Below, one piece after another: positions 7,357 through 14,802 of a DNA stretch of 21,325 nucleotides. A model generated the notes under the pieces. That model was not told the DNA's origin. It saw nothing but the letters and a program-made list of their open reading frames with translations, and made no database searches. Made by a program: the position numbers and the translations under genes. Source of the stretch: Anaerolineales bacterium (lineage in GTDB: Bacteria > Chloroflexota > Anaerolineae > Anaerolineales > UBA6663); contig JAEURM010000007.1 of the NCBI GenBank assembly GCA_016789245.1, forward strand, positions 1-21,325, in the 5' to 3' direction. Position 1 is the stretch's first letter; each line of letters opens with the position of its first letter.

Positions 7357-8099
7357 CTCTGGCCGCCCTTGGCGTGCTATTACTGTTTGCGTTGGTGCTG
7401 GTGTTCTTTAGCGTAGCGGCGCGGCGGCCCGGCGCTAAGCCGATAGGTTTGAGAGAACTCGCGCCACTCAATGATTTGCCCACACAAATTGGCGAGGCGG
7501 TGGAATCTGGCCGCCGCCTGCACGTTTCGGTGGGCAGTGGGGCGCTGGGCCAAACCGAAACGGTAACTATGTTGGCGGGCTTGAACACAGCCAGCCAAAT
7601 TGCCGGCGTGGCCGCCATCAGCGATAGGCCACCCGTTATCACTTCTGCGGATGGGGCCAGCGCGCTCCTCACGCATGATGTGCTCCGCCAGATTTACCGC
7701 GAACAAAATGCTAGCGAACGCTACACGGGCAACGCCGCGCAAGTGGTGGGCCTTTCACCCTTGAGTATGGCCGCTGGCCTGACGCCGCTGGTAAAAGATG
7801 ACGCCATTGCCAGCAACCTCATTATTGGGCCGGTGGGGCCGGAAGTGGCCCTGCTTACCGAAGCCAGCCAACGGCAAAAAGTGGCCACGTTGGGCGCGAG
7901 CAGTGATTTATCGGGCCAAGCGGTTTTGCTGGCCACGGCTGACCAAACATTGCTGGGTGAAGATGTGTATGCCAGTGGCGCATACCTCAGTCAGAACCCG
8001 GGGCAAGTGGCCGCCTTACGCGCGCAAGATGTATTGCGCTGGATGGTGATTGTGGGTATGGTGGTGGGTGTTGTTCTCAAATCACTCGGACTGATTTAA
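7350..8099 (+). CDS. DUF6754-like membrane protein
   Basis: A 249-residue protein with a hydrophobic segment at each end (about 3-21 and 229-247) and a soluble middle. The middle looks like DUF6754: 'RRLHVSVGSGALGQTETVTMLAGLNTASQIAGVAAISDRPP' resembles the 'R.H.S.G.G...T...LAGL...IA..A..SD.P' pattern of that family. A second conserved-looking stretch covers LSPLSMAAG and the GPVGPEVALL region. The basic residues right after the first segment (AARRPGAK) put the middle in the cytoplasm by the positive-inside rule. The start has GGAGG (7335-7339) inside the previous gene. The stop overlaps the next start (TAATG). The biochemical role of DUF6754 is not known to me. Confidence 0.75.
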   Translation: MVTLAALGVLLLFALVLVFFSVAARRPGAKPIGLRELAPLNDLPTQIGEAVESGRRLHVSVGSGALGQTETVTMLAGLNTASQIAGVAAISDRPPVITSADGASALLTHDVLRQIYREQNASERYTGNAAQVVGLSPLSMAAGLTPLVKDDAIASNLIIGPVGPEVALLTEASQRQKVATLGASSDLSGQAVLLATADQTLLGEDVYASGAYLSQNPGQVAALRAQDVLRWMVIVGMVVGVVLKSLGLI

Positions 8100-8773
8100 T
8101 GCTTAAGAACGTGCGCTTTGGAAATGTGGTGTTGGCAGTGGTGGCCCTGCTCACGGGCTGGCTAACTCTGCTTACCCTGCTGGTTGATGGGCTGGCCGAT
8201 CTCCGTCAAGTGTTGTTGGGGTGGGGCGCACTGCTGATGGCGGTGGCGGTGATGGCCGGCGTATTCAATTTGTTACGCGTTCACCTCAACCGATTAGTGA
8301 GCCAAGGTTCCGGTTGGTACAGCATTTTTATGGTGCTGGGCTTTGGCATTACGCTGATTTTGGGCTTGTTGCCGTATTTTGGCGAGAATGGCCCCATTGC
8401 TCGTGAAACTCAAATTGCCCTGAATGATTTTCCGTTCCGCCACATTATTGCCCCCACCAGTGCCGCACTCTCCGCGCTGTTATTGTTTGTGCTGGTCTTT
8501 GCAGGCATGCGGCTTCTGCGCCGCCGCCCCTCTTTTTTGCTGTTGGTATTTTTAGCCACTGCCGTTTTGGCCGTGTTCAACCTTGGCCCGAGTTTGTTCG
8601 CACAAGGTGAATTGCAAGATTTGGGCACGTTTTGGGCCAAGGTCTTTTGGCCCGGCATTACGCAAGTGTTGGCGGTAGCGGGGGCGCGCGGCTTACTCAT
8701 CGGCATGGCGCTGGGCGTGTTGGCCACTGGCCTGCGCGTACTCTTGGCGCTGGATCGGCCATACGGGGATTAG
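8099..8773 (+). CDS. Polytopic membrane protein, about six TM segments
   Basis: A 224-residue integral membrane protein, not recognised as a named family. Hydrophobic segments lie near residues 10-29, 38-59, 73-93, 115-139, 144-161 and 185-218. Basic residues flank several (RVHLNRL after the second, MRLLRRRPS between the fourth and fifth). The ATG overlaps the stop of the DUF6754 gene and the next gene begins 3 bases after its stop, so it is almost certainly cotranscribed and probably part of the same membrane complex. No transporter or enzyme motif is visible. Confidence 0.8.
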   Translation: MLKNVRFGNVVLAVVALLTGWLTLLTLLVDGLADLRQVLLGWGALLMAVAVMAGVFNLLRVHLNRLVSQGSGWYSIFMVLGFGITLILGLLPYFGENGPIARETQIALNDFPFRHIIAPTSAALSALLLFVLVFAGMRLLRRRPSFLLLVFLATAVLAVFNLGPSLFAQGELQDLGTFWAKVFWPGITQVLAVAGARGLLIGMALGVLATGLRVLLALDRPYGD

Positions 8774-8776
8774 CAC

Positions 8777-11700
8777 ATGGCCATTTTGCAATGCCTTAAC
8801 TGCGGCCGCTCCAATCCAGATTTTCTGGATAATTGCCAATACTGCGGTAAAGCCCTCAAGCCGGGCGCTAAAACTGAGCCGCTGGGCAGTGGGGATGAAG
8901 GCCTAGAAAGCGGCACTAAGCCGTTCGGCCAGCAGATTCACATCCCGCCGGAAGATTTAGATATTCCGGAATGGTTGCGCAACACCGGCGATTTGCCGGC
9001 CCTAAAAACCGAGCCAGAAGGGGCTGGCCCGGTGCCCGCTTGGCTCAAAGCGGCCACCGATGAACTAAAGCCACTTCCAACTGAGAATGCTCCTGTGCCA
9101 GATTGGTTGAAGGCGGCCAGTAAACCGTTAGTTGAGCCCAGCCCAAGCGCGGAGTCAGAATCGGGTGAGATGCCGGATTGGCTCAAGGCCATGGGTGCCG
9201 GTGCTACTGGCCCCTTAGAATCTGAGGCAGAAAAACCGGCCATGGCCAGTGATGACGATATGCCTGACTGGCTAAAGGCGGCCACCGGCCCACTCGATGC
9301 GGAAAAACCCGCCACCGCTAGCGGCGATATGCCGGACTGGTTAATGAACGCCACGGGCAAACTGCCCGCCACGCCAGCCGCTGAGCCACTGGGTGGTGAA
9401 GGCACTGGCCCTATTTCCATCACTGGCCCAATTGAAGAAGAAGTGCCGGATTGGCTCAAGAGCATGGGCGCAACCGGCCCCATTACTACACCGGCCGCCG
9501 CTGAACCTATTCAAGCAGAAACACCTGATTGGTTGCACGGCATGAGCGGCTCTATTAGCGGCACGGCGCCATTTGCCATTCCGGTTACGCCAGAACCAAC
9601 ACCCACCAGTGGTGAGATTACTGGCCCCATTCAAGAAGAAATGCCGGATTGGCTGAAAAGCATGGGCGGTAGTGGCGGAACCAACCCGCTTGCCGCGCCA
9701 GCCACGCCAGAACCGGAACCGGCCAGTGATTTGCCGGATTGGTTGATGAATGCCACCGGCCAGTTGCCGCCCACGCCCGTTATACCATCACCAGCGAGTG
9801 GCGAAGTGACTGGCCCCATCACTGGCCCAATTCAAGAAGAGATGCCGGACTGGCTGAAGAGCATGGGCGGAACCAACCCGCTTGCCGCACCAGCCACCCC
9901 AGAGCCAGAACCGGCCAGTGATTTGCCCGATTGGCTGATGAATGCTACCGGCCAATTACCCGCCATGCCAGCCGCCGAGCCGTTGGGTGGTGAAGGCACC
10001 GGCCCCATTTCCATCACTGGCCCAATTGAAGAAGAAGTGCCGGATTGGTTGCAGAGCATGGGCGCGACTGGCCCCATTGCTACGCCAGCCGCCGCTGAGC
10101 CTATTCAAGCAGAAACGCCCGATTGGTTGCAGAGCATGGCGGGCGGCACGGCGCCATTTGCGCTACCGGCCACCGAGCCTGCCGCTGAAGAATTACAAGC
10201 TGAAGAAACGCCCGATTGGCTTAAAGCGGCCACCGGCGAATTGCCTGCCGAGCCAGCTATCTTCACTCCGAGTGAGCCTGTTGTTCCTGTTCAACCTGAA
10301 ACGCCCGATTGGTTACGGGGCACGGGCGCGTTGGGAGGTACGGCCCCATTTGCCGCGCCAGAACCTACACCTACACCCCCAACCGAAGGCGCAGATTTGC
10401 CGGATTGGTTGCGAACAGCTACCGGGATGCTTCCGGGCGTAATGGCGGCGGCTTTGCCAGAATCGGCGCCTGCCCAACCCGAAACACCACAACCACCGCC
10501 CGGCATTCATACGGGCGAATTGCCGGATTGGCTGAAGACGGCCACAGGCCCACTTGATAAACCACCCGCGCCGGTGAACACGGGCGAATTGCCCGATTGG
10601 CTAAAGGCGGCCACAGGCCCGCTTACACCGCCCGCTGATATGCCGCCTCCGCCCACCGCCGGCGAACTGCCGGATTGGTTGCGCTCCTCCACTGGGCCGC
10701 TCACGCCCGCGGTGCAAGCCACGCCAGAAATTTCTCAAGCGCCGCAACCAGATTGGCTGAGCGAGCTAGAAAAATCGGGCGATGATTTGGGCCTAATTGG
10801 TGCGGGCGCAGTGGCCGAAGATATTACGCTGGGCGCAGAAGCTACGCCGCCTGCCACACCCGCTGGTGATGAGCCGGATTGGTTGCGTGCTTTGCAAAGC
10901 GGCGCACCAGCTGAAGCGGCGCCTGCTGAGCCGGTTGCTTCTGAGCCGAACTGGCTTTCTAATTTGCGCGGCGAGCCGGAAATTACTGAAACGCCAGCGG
11001 CCAGCGGTGGCGATGAGCCGGATTGGATGGCCGCCCTGCGTCCCACGTCCAAAGTGGAGCCGCAAAGCACGTACACGCCGCCAGCTGAATTGACCCAAGG
11101 TGAATTACCCAACTGGCTTTCGGCCTTGCGGCCCGTGGATGCTGGCACGCATTTAGAAGCTGAGCAAGATACTTACCAAGAAACCGTAGGCGTGCTCAGC
11201 GGCATGCGAGGCGTTCTGCGCGCTGAGCCAAGCGTAGTATTGCCGGGCAAGACGGCCACGCAAGTGCACACGCTGGACGTGACCGCCGAGCAAAATCAAC
11301 AGGCCAACGCTTTCTTACAATTACTACAAGCGGATACAGAAACAACTAGTACCGCGCCCAAGAAGCGGCTCTCGGTGCCGTGGTTGCGTTGGTTAGTGAC
11401 GGCTTTGTTGTTGTTGGCTGTTGCCGCCCGGTTGATTTTCCCTGAGCAATTGAACGGTTTCTTCCCCTCACCTACCACCCAAAAAACGGTTTCTGCCGAA
11501 GTGGATGATACGTGGGGCACGATTGAAAGCTTGCCCGTCAACAAGCCCGTGCTGATAGCGTTTGATTATGAGCCCGGTCAGCAAGGCGAGGTAGGTTTGT
11601 TGGCTGAATCGGTCACCTCGCACCTAATTCGGCGCGGGCTTCGGTTGGTGGCCGTGAGCACCTCACCCACCGGGGCGGCAGTAGGGCAGGAATTACTCAC

Positions 11701-12310
11701 CAAGCTCGCCAGCCTGCCTACGCTTCAGCCACAGCCTTACATTGAAGCTGATCACTATCTCAACTTAGGTTACCTCGCCGGCGGGCCAATCGGCATTGCG
11801 CAATTTGCCCGAAGCCCAGCAAGCCTCGTCAGCCGTGATTTTCGGGGCAACGCCGAAGTAACGCTGACGGTGAATAAAGTGCCCATCAAGCTTTGGGATT
11901 TGCCGTTGCTCAACTCGGTGGCATCCATCACAGATTTTGGTGCCCTCGTCGTCTTCACTGCGTCACCGGAAAATGCCCGCCAGTGGTTTGAGCAAACCGA
12001 AGTGCTACGCAATTCGGTTGAGCCACGCGTGCCGATTATTTTTGTAACTAGTGCCAGCGCCGCGCCATTGGTGCGCCCCTATTATGAAGTGGAACGGAGC
12101 GCCACCGGTAACGCACAGGCGGGCTTGGTTAGCGGGCCAACGGCCATTTTGGAATACGAAGCTAAGGCTGGCACCGCCGCAGATTTGAGCTTCACCTACT
12201 GGGATATGGTGGGTTACGGCACCGTAATGGTGGGCCTGCTGTTAGTGATTGGTAATCTGGTTTACGGTTTCCGGCAACTCTGGCGGCAACAACGAGGGAA
12301 GGCCGCATGA
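8777..12310 (+). CDS. Zinc-ribbon membrane scaffold with 25 PDWL motifs
   Basis: This 1177-residue protein has four visible parts. Residues 6-23 form a zinc ribbon (Cys6, Cys9, Cys20, Cys23). Residues 63-781 are a Pro/Ala/Thr/Gly-rich, probably disordered region holding 25 copies of a short motif, mostly [MLVT]-P-D-W-L-[KRMQ], often followed by 'AATGPL' or 'SMGATGPI'. After a Lys-Lys-Arg patch (862-864) comes a membrane segment (about 869-888). A domain of about 255 residues follows, then a second membrane segment (about 1146-1166) and a basic tail (FRQLWRQQRGK). By the positive-inside rule, the zinc ribbon, the PDWL region and the tail are cytoplasmic and the 255-residue domain is outside. 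The gene sits 3 bases after its upstream neighbour and overlaps the next by ATGA. GGGGA (8765-8769) supports the start. I know of no defined function for this arrangement; a multivalent docking scaffold is inference. Confidence 0.88.
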   Translation: MAILQCLNCGRSNPDFLDNCQYCGKALKPGAKTEPLGSGDEGLESGTKPFGQQIHIPPEDLDIPEWLRNTGDLPALKTEPEGAGPVPAWLKAATDELKPLPTENAPVPDWLKAASKPLVEPSPSAESESGEMPDWLKAMGAGATGPLESEAEKPAMASDDDMPDWLKAATGPLDAEKPATASGDMPDWLMNATGKLPATPAAEPLGGEGTGPISITGPIEEEVPDWLKSMGATGPITTPAAAEPIQAETPDWLHGMSGSISGTAPFAIPVTPEPTPTSGEITGPIQEEMPDWLKSMGGSGGTNPLAAPATPEPEPASDLPDWLMNATGQLPPTPVIPSPASGEVTGPITGPIQEEMPDWLKSMGGTNPLAAPATPEPEPASDLPDWLMNATGQLPAMPAAEPLGGEGTGPISITGPIEEEVPDWLQSMGATGPIATPAAAEPIQAETPDWLQSMAGGTAPFALPATEPAAEELQAEETPDWLKAATGELPAEPAIFTPSEPVVPVQPETPDWLRGTGALGGTAPFAAPEPTPTPPTEGADLPDWLRTATGMLPGVMAAALPESAPAQPETPQPPPGIHTGELPDWLKTATGPLDKPPAPVNTGELPDWLKAATGPLTPPADMPPPPTAGELPDWLRSSTGPLTPAVQATPEISQAPQPDWLSELEKSGDDLGLIGAGAVAEDITLGAEATPPATPAGDEPDWLRALQSGAPAEAAPAEPVASEPNWLSNLRGEPEITETPAASGGDEPDWMAALRPTSKVEPQSTYTPPAELTQGELPNWLSALRPVDAGTHLEAEQDTYQETVGVLSGMRGVLRAEPSVVLPGKTATQVHTLDVTAEQNQQANAFLQLLQADTETTSTAPKKRLSVPWLRWLVTALLLLAVAARLIFPEQLNGFFPSPTTQKTVSAEVDDTWGTIESLPVNKPVLIAFDYEPGQQGEVGLLAESVTSHLIRRGLRLVAVSTSPTGAAVGQELLTKLASLPTLQPQPYIEADHYLNLGYLAGGPIGIAQFARSPASLVSRDFRGNAEVTLTVNKVPIKLWDLPLLNSVASITDFGALVVFTASPENARQWFEQTEVLRNSVEPRVPIIFVTSASAAPLVRPYYEVERSATGNAQAGLVSGPTAILEYEAKAGTAADLSFTYWDMVGYGTVMVGLLLVIGNLVYGFRQLWRQQRGKAA
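8960..11119 (+). repeat. PDWL motif array inside the scaffold gene
   Basis: Twenty-five occurrences of a P-x-W-[L/M] core, spaced on average about 29 codons apart, with acidic residue D or E at x in most (N in two, A in one). The first copy reads DIPEWLRNTG, the most typical MPDWLKAATGPL. The last five (from QPDWLSEL to LPNWLSAL) lose the ATG tail and become more divergent. The spacing is irregular, so this is a motif array rather than a simple tandem repeat. Confidence 0.9.
9377..10138 (+). repeat. Higher-order duplication within the PDWL region (blocks 9377-9544 and 9971-10138)
   Basis: The block 9377-9544 recurs at 9971-10138, offset 594 bases (198 codons), with almost identical protein sequence but several synonymous differences. 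A smaller nested duplication links 9677-9776 to 9869-9968 (offset 192 bases). The array therefore grew partly by in-frame segmental duplication. Confidence 0.8.
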
Positions 12311-12963
12311 TAGACTTGCTTGATTTAGTCGGCGGTTGGTTGGGCATTGCCCTTACGCTGTTTATCCTCAGCTATCTCATCGGTGATAACCCGTTTTATC
12401 GCATTGCCGTGAATTTGCTGGTGGGTGCCACTGCGGCCCTTGCCTTGTTAGTGGTGGTGCGCAATGTTTTTATTCCACAAGCTCAACAATTAATGGCGCT
12501 CAACCTCGGCGTCAGCGTTGGGTGGTTATTGGCGGTGTTGCTTATTACCAAAATGCTCTCGCCTAATTTTGGGCCGGGGCGGCTCTCGCTCGCCGTGCTC
12601 ATTGGCATTGGCGTTGCTGTTTCCATTGCGGGCGCACTCACCGGCACGCTTCTGCCGTTGGCCGATATTACGGCCTTTGAACTAAATCTGGTTGGGAGCA
12701 GTGAGCCGGCTCAACTATTTAGCGATGTGATAGTGTTTGTGGGCGTGGTGTGTGTGCTCCTCTCGTTTCACTACGGCGCCCGCCTTTTGCCAGATGGTAA
12801 AAATGAACGGCACGTGAATTTCCGCCTCATTACCTATGTTGGACAAATTTTCATTGGCGTGGCCCTTGGCCTAATGTACGGCGGTGCGCTGGTGGCCAGC
12901 ATTGGCTATTTGGCCGACCGGCTTATCTACTTGTGGGGCTTTATTCAAAATTTGTTGAAGTAA
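12307..12963 (+). CDS. Polytopic membrane protein
   Basis: A 218-residue protein with about six or seven hydrophobic segments, roughly 10-25, 31-51, 66-84, 94-120, 138-155 and 176-205. Not recognised. Its start overlaps the stop of the scaffold gene (ATGA) and is preceded by GAGGGAAGG within that gene; the MutL-like gene starts 2 bases after its stop. The tight packing suggests a fixed partnership with both neighbours. A basic cytoplasmic loop (PDGKNERHVNFR) lies between its last two groups of segments. Confidence 0.8.
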   Translation: MIDLLDLVGGWLGIALTLFILSYLIGDNPFYRIAVNLLVGATAALALLVVVRNVFIPQAQQLMALNLGVSVGWLLAVLLITKMLSPNFGPGRLSLAVLIGIGVAVSIAGALTGTLLPLADITAFELNLVGSSEPAQLFSDVIVFVGVVCVLLSFHYGARLLPDGKNERHVNFRLITYVGQIFIGVALGLMYGGALVASIGYLADRLIYLWGFIQNLLK

Positions 12964-12965
12964 TC

Positions 12966-14711
12966 ATGACTGACGCACCCCAGACCCGCGCTGAAACTAT
13001 TCTCGCCGCCGATATTGGCGCGGCTACCACGCGCGTCTCGCTCTTTGATGTGGTAGCGGGCAGTTTCCGCTATGTAGCTTCTGGCGAAGCGCCCACCACC
13101 GCCGCACCGCCTTATTCGGATGTAACCGAAGGCCTGCGGTTAGCGTTGGGCCACTTGCAAGATACCACTGGCCGCCGCATGTTGGATGATATGGCGCGGC
13201 TCATTTTGCCCGTCTCTTTGGAAGGTACGGGTTGCGATGCCTTTGTCCTCACCATGAGCGCGGGCGCCCCCATCCGTACCATGTTAATCGGCCTCTTGCC
13301 GGACGTGTCACTCAAAAGTGCGCGCCGCGTTGTAGAGTCGGCTTACATCCAAGTGGTGGATACACTGGGCCTGAATGACCGCCGCCGCCAAGAACAGCAA
13401 ATTGATTCGGTCGTAAAGAACCGCCCTGAAATGGTTATTGTGGCCGGCGGCACGGAGGGCGGCGCTGATTCGGCGTTGATGACGTTGATTGAAAATGTGC
13501 AAGTGGGCTGTTACTTGCTTCCCGCCGAGGAACGCCCGCGCGTACTCTTCATTGGCAATTCGGCGTTGCAAGAAAAAGTGAACGCCATGCTCAACAGCTT
13601 GGTCAGTGTGTACTGCGCGCCCAACTCACGCCCCACGTTGGAGCATGAAGCCCTCAACCCAGCCCGGGCCACCCTCTCCCAAGTTGTGCGCGATGTGAAC
13701 ATACAACGTTTGGGCGGCTTGGCCTTGCTAGAACAAAGCGCCAATGGCCACATCTTCCCTACGGCCATGGCCGAAGGGCAATTGGTGCGCTTCCTCTCTC
13801 GGCCATTGCCGGCACCACAGGCCATTGTGAGCGTGCATGTGGGCTCGGCCTCCACCTCCGTGGCGGTGGGCTTAGCCGGGGAACTGCACCTCACCGTTGC
13901 GCCAGATTTGGGCGTGGGCCTAAGCGCCTTAAATACACTCACCTCTCAGCCGCATGAACAATTTGCGCGCTGGGTGCCGGGCGGCATTTCCGAAGCGGAA
14001 GCGCTGGCCTTTGGTTTAGAGCGGCTGACGTATCCGCACACCATCCCCAGTGACCCGGAAGAAGCCTTTAAAGATTATGCGCTGGTGCGTTTGGCCATGC
14101 GCTCAGCAGTGCGCCGTGCCCGCGCGGGTTGGCCAGCCGCTTTGCAACAACGCCCAGAATTTGTGCTCGCCATTGGCACGGGTGCGCCACTCAGCCGCGC
14201 CGCTCACCCCGGCCTCGCCGCCCTGTTCATGCTCGATGCGCTTCAGCCGGCAGGCCGCACCACGTTGAGCCTTGATCGGCATCACGTATTGGCCGCCCTC
14301 GGCGCGGCGGCGTACGTAAACCCATTGGCGAGCGTGCAAGTTTTAGATACGGGCGCACTGCTCACGTTGGGGGATGCCATTTCTATTTTGCCCGGCGAGG
14401 TGCGCGAAGGTGAAGTGGTGTGCGCGGCCCGTTTTATCAATGACCAAGGCGTGGAAACCAATGTGGATGTGAAAGCTGGCTCCATTGAAGTATTGCCTTT
14501 GCCTTTGAATGCCAATGGCAAACTCACCCTCAAGCCGCGTAGTGGGGTGGATGCGGGCAACGGGCCGGGCCGCAGTTTTACCAGTGAAGTGAGTGGTGGC
14601 GTAGTGGGTGTGCTCATTGATGCCCGTGGCCGGCCCATCGCCTTGCCGGAAGATTCAACGCGCCGCGCTGAATTGGTGCGCCAGTGGATTTGGAAGTTGA
14701 GTCATTTGTAA
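12966..14711 (+). CDS. MutL/GlmL-family protein (ASKHA fold, 'glutamate mutase L' homologue)
   Basis: A 581-residue soluble protein of the family found beside the two subunits of coenzyme-B12-dependent glutamate mutase in clostridia, where MutL is thought to act as an accessory or reactivating factor. The fold is that of actin/Hsp70-like ATPases. ILAADIGAATTRVSLFD (12-28) is the phosphate-1 loop with Asp16, and VAGGTEGGADS (from residue 159) matches a strongly conserved family motif. 'RVLFIGNSALQEKVNAM' and 'DLGVGLSAL' follow in order. No glutamate mutase S or E subunit and no other B12 enzyme is in the window, so a mutase role is not supported. I chose the ATG at 12966 over an upstream in-frame TTG at 12933, because it leaves a 2-base gap and starts just before the first ASKHA strand. 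It is embedded between membrane-protein genes. Confidence 0.88.
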   Translation: MTDAPQTRAETILAADIGAATTRVSLFDVVAGSFRYVASGEAPTTAAPPYSDVTEGLRLALGHLQDTTGRRMLDDMARLILPVSLEGTGCDAFVLTMSAGAPIRTMLIGLLPDVSLKSARRVVESAYIQVVDTLGLNDRRRQEQQIDSVVKNRPEMVIVAGGTEGGADSALMTLIENVQVGCYLLPAEERPRVLFIGNSALQEKVNAMLNSLVSVYCAPNSRPTLEHEALNPARATLSQVVRDVNIQRLGGLALLEQSANGHIFPTAMAEGQLVRFLSRPLPAPQAIVSVHVGSASTSVAVGLAGELHLTVAPDLGVGLSALNTLTSQPHEQFARWVPGGISEAEALAFGLERLTYPHTIPSDPEEAFKDYALVRLAMRSAVRRARAGWPAALQQRPEFVLAIGTGAPLSRAAHPGLAALFMLDALQPAGRTTLSLDRHHVLAALGAAAYVNPLASVQVLDTGALLTLGDAISILPGEVREGEVVCAARFINDQGVETNVDVKAGSIEVLPLPLNANGKLTLKPRSGVDAGNGPGRSFTSEVSGGVVGVLIDARGRPIALPEDSTRRAELVRQWIWKLSHL

Positions 14712-14720
14712 ACATTTGTA

Positions 14721-14751
14721 GACCCTAAGAGTTTCCAAAACCCTTAGAGTC
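14721..14751. repeat. Hairpin repeat, copy B (possible terminator after the MutL-like gene)
   Basis: A 14-position arm with 12 pairs and 2 mismatches (14721-14734 with 14738-14751) and a 3-base loop. A T-rich stretch (14761-14771) follows 9 bases later, so it may end or weaken transcription between the MutL-like and KOW-like genes. It shares outer arms (GACC.../...AGTCTGCC) and mismatch positions with copy A at 2959-2986. Confidence 0.7.
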
Positions 14752-14802
14752 TGCCTCCGCTTTGTTTTTTTGGCATTGAACTTGCAGACTACTTACTAGC
14801 GT

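Noticed and set aside
8938..9483. 181-residue open frame on the minus strand inside the PDWL gene
   Set aside because: It mirrors the repeat codons of the plus-strand gene and has no start signal; several similar frames (9832-10077, 10735-11148) arise the same way.
8960..11119. CRISPR array
   Set aside because: The repeats are coding, irregular in spacing and differ at synonymous sites; there are no constant repeats with unique spacers and no cas genes.
12933..12965. Upstream in-frame TTG start for the MutL-like gene
   Set aside because: It would overlap the preceding membrane-protein gene by 31 bases and add residues before the first ASKHA strand; the ATG at 12966 fits better.
12966..14711. 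DNA mismatch repair protein MutL
   Set aside because: The name is shared only. The sequence has the DIGAATT and AGGTEGG motifs of the glutamate-mutase-linked MutL family, not the GHKL ATPase motifs of mismatch repair MutL.
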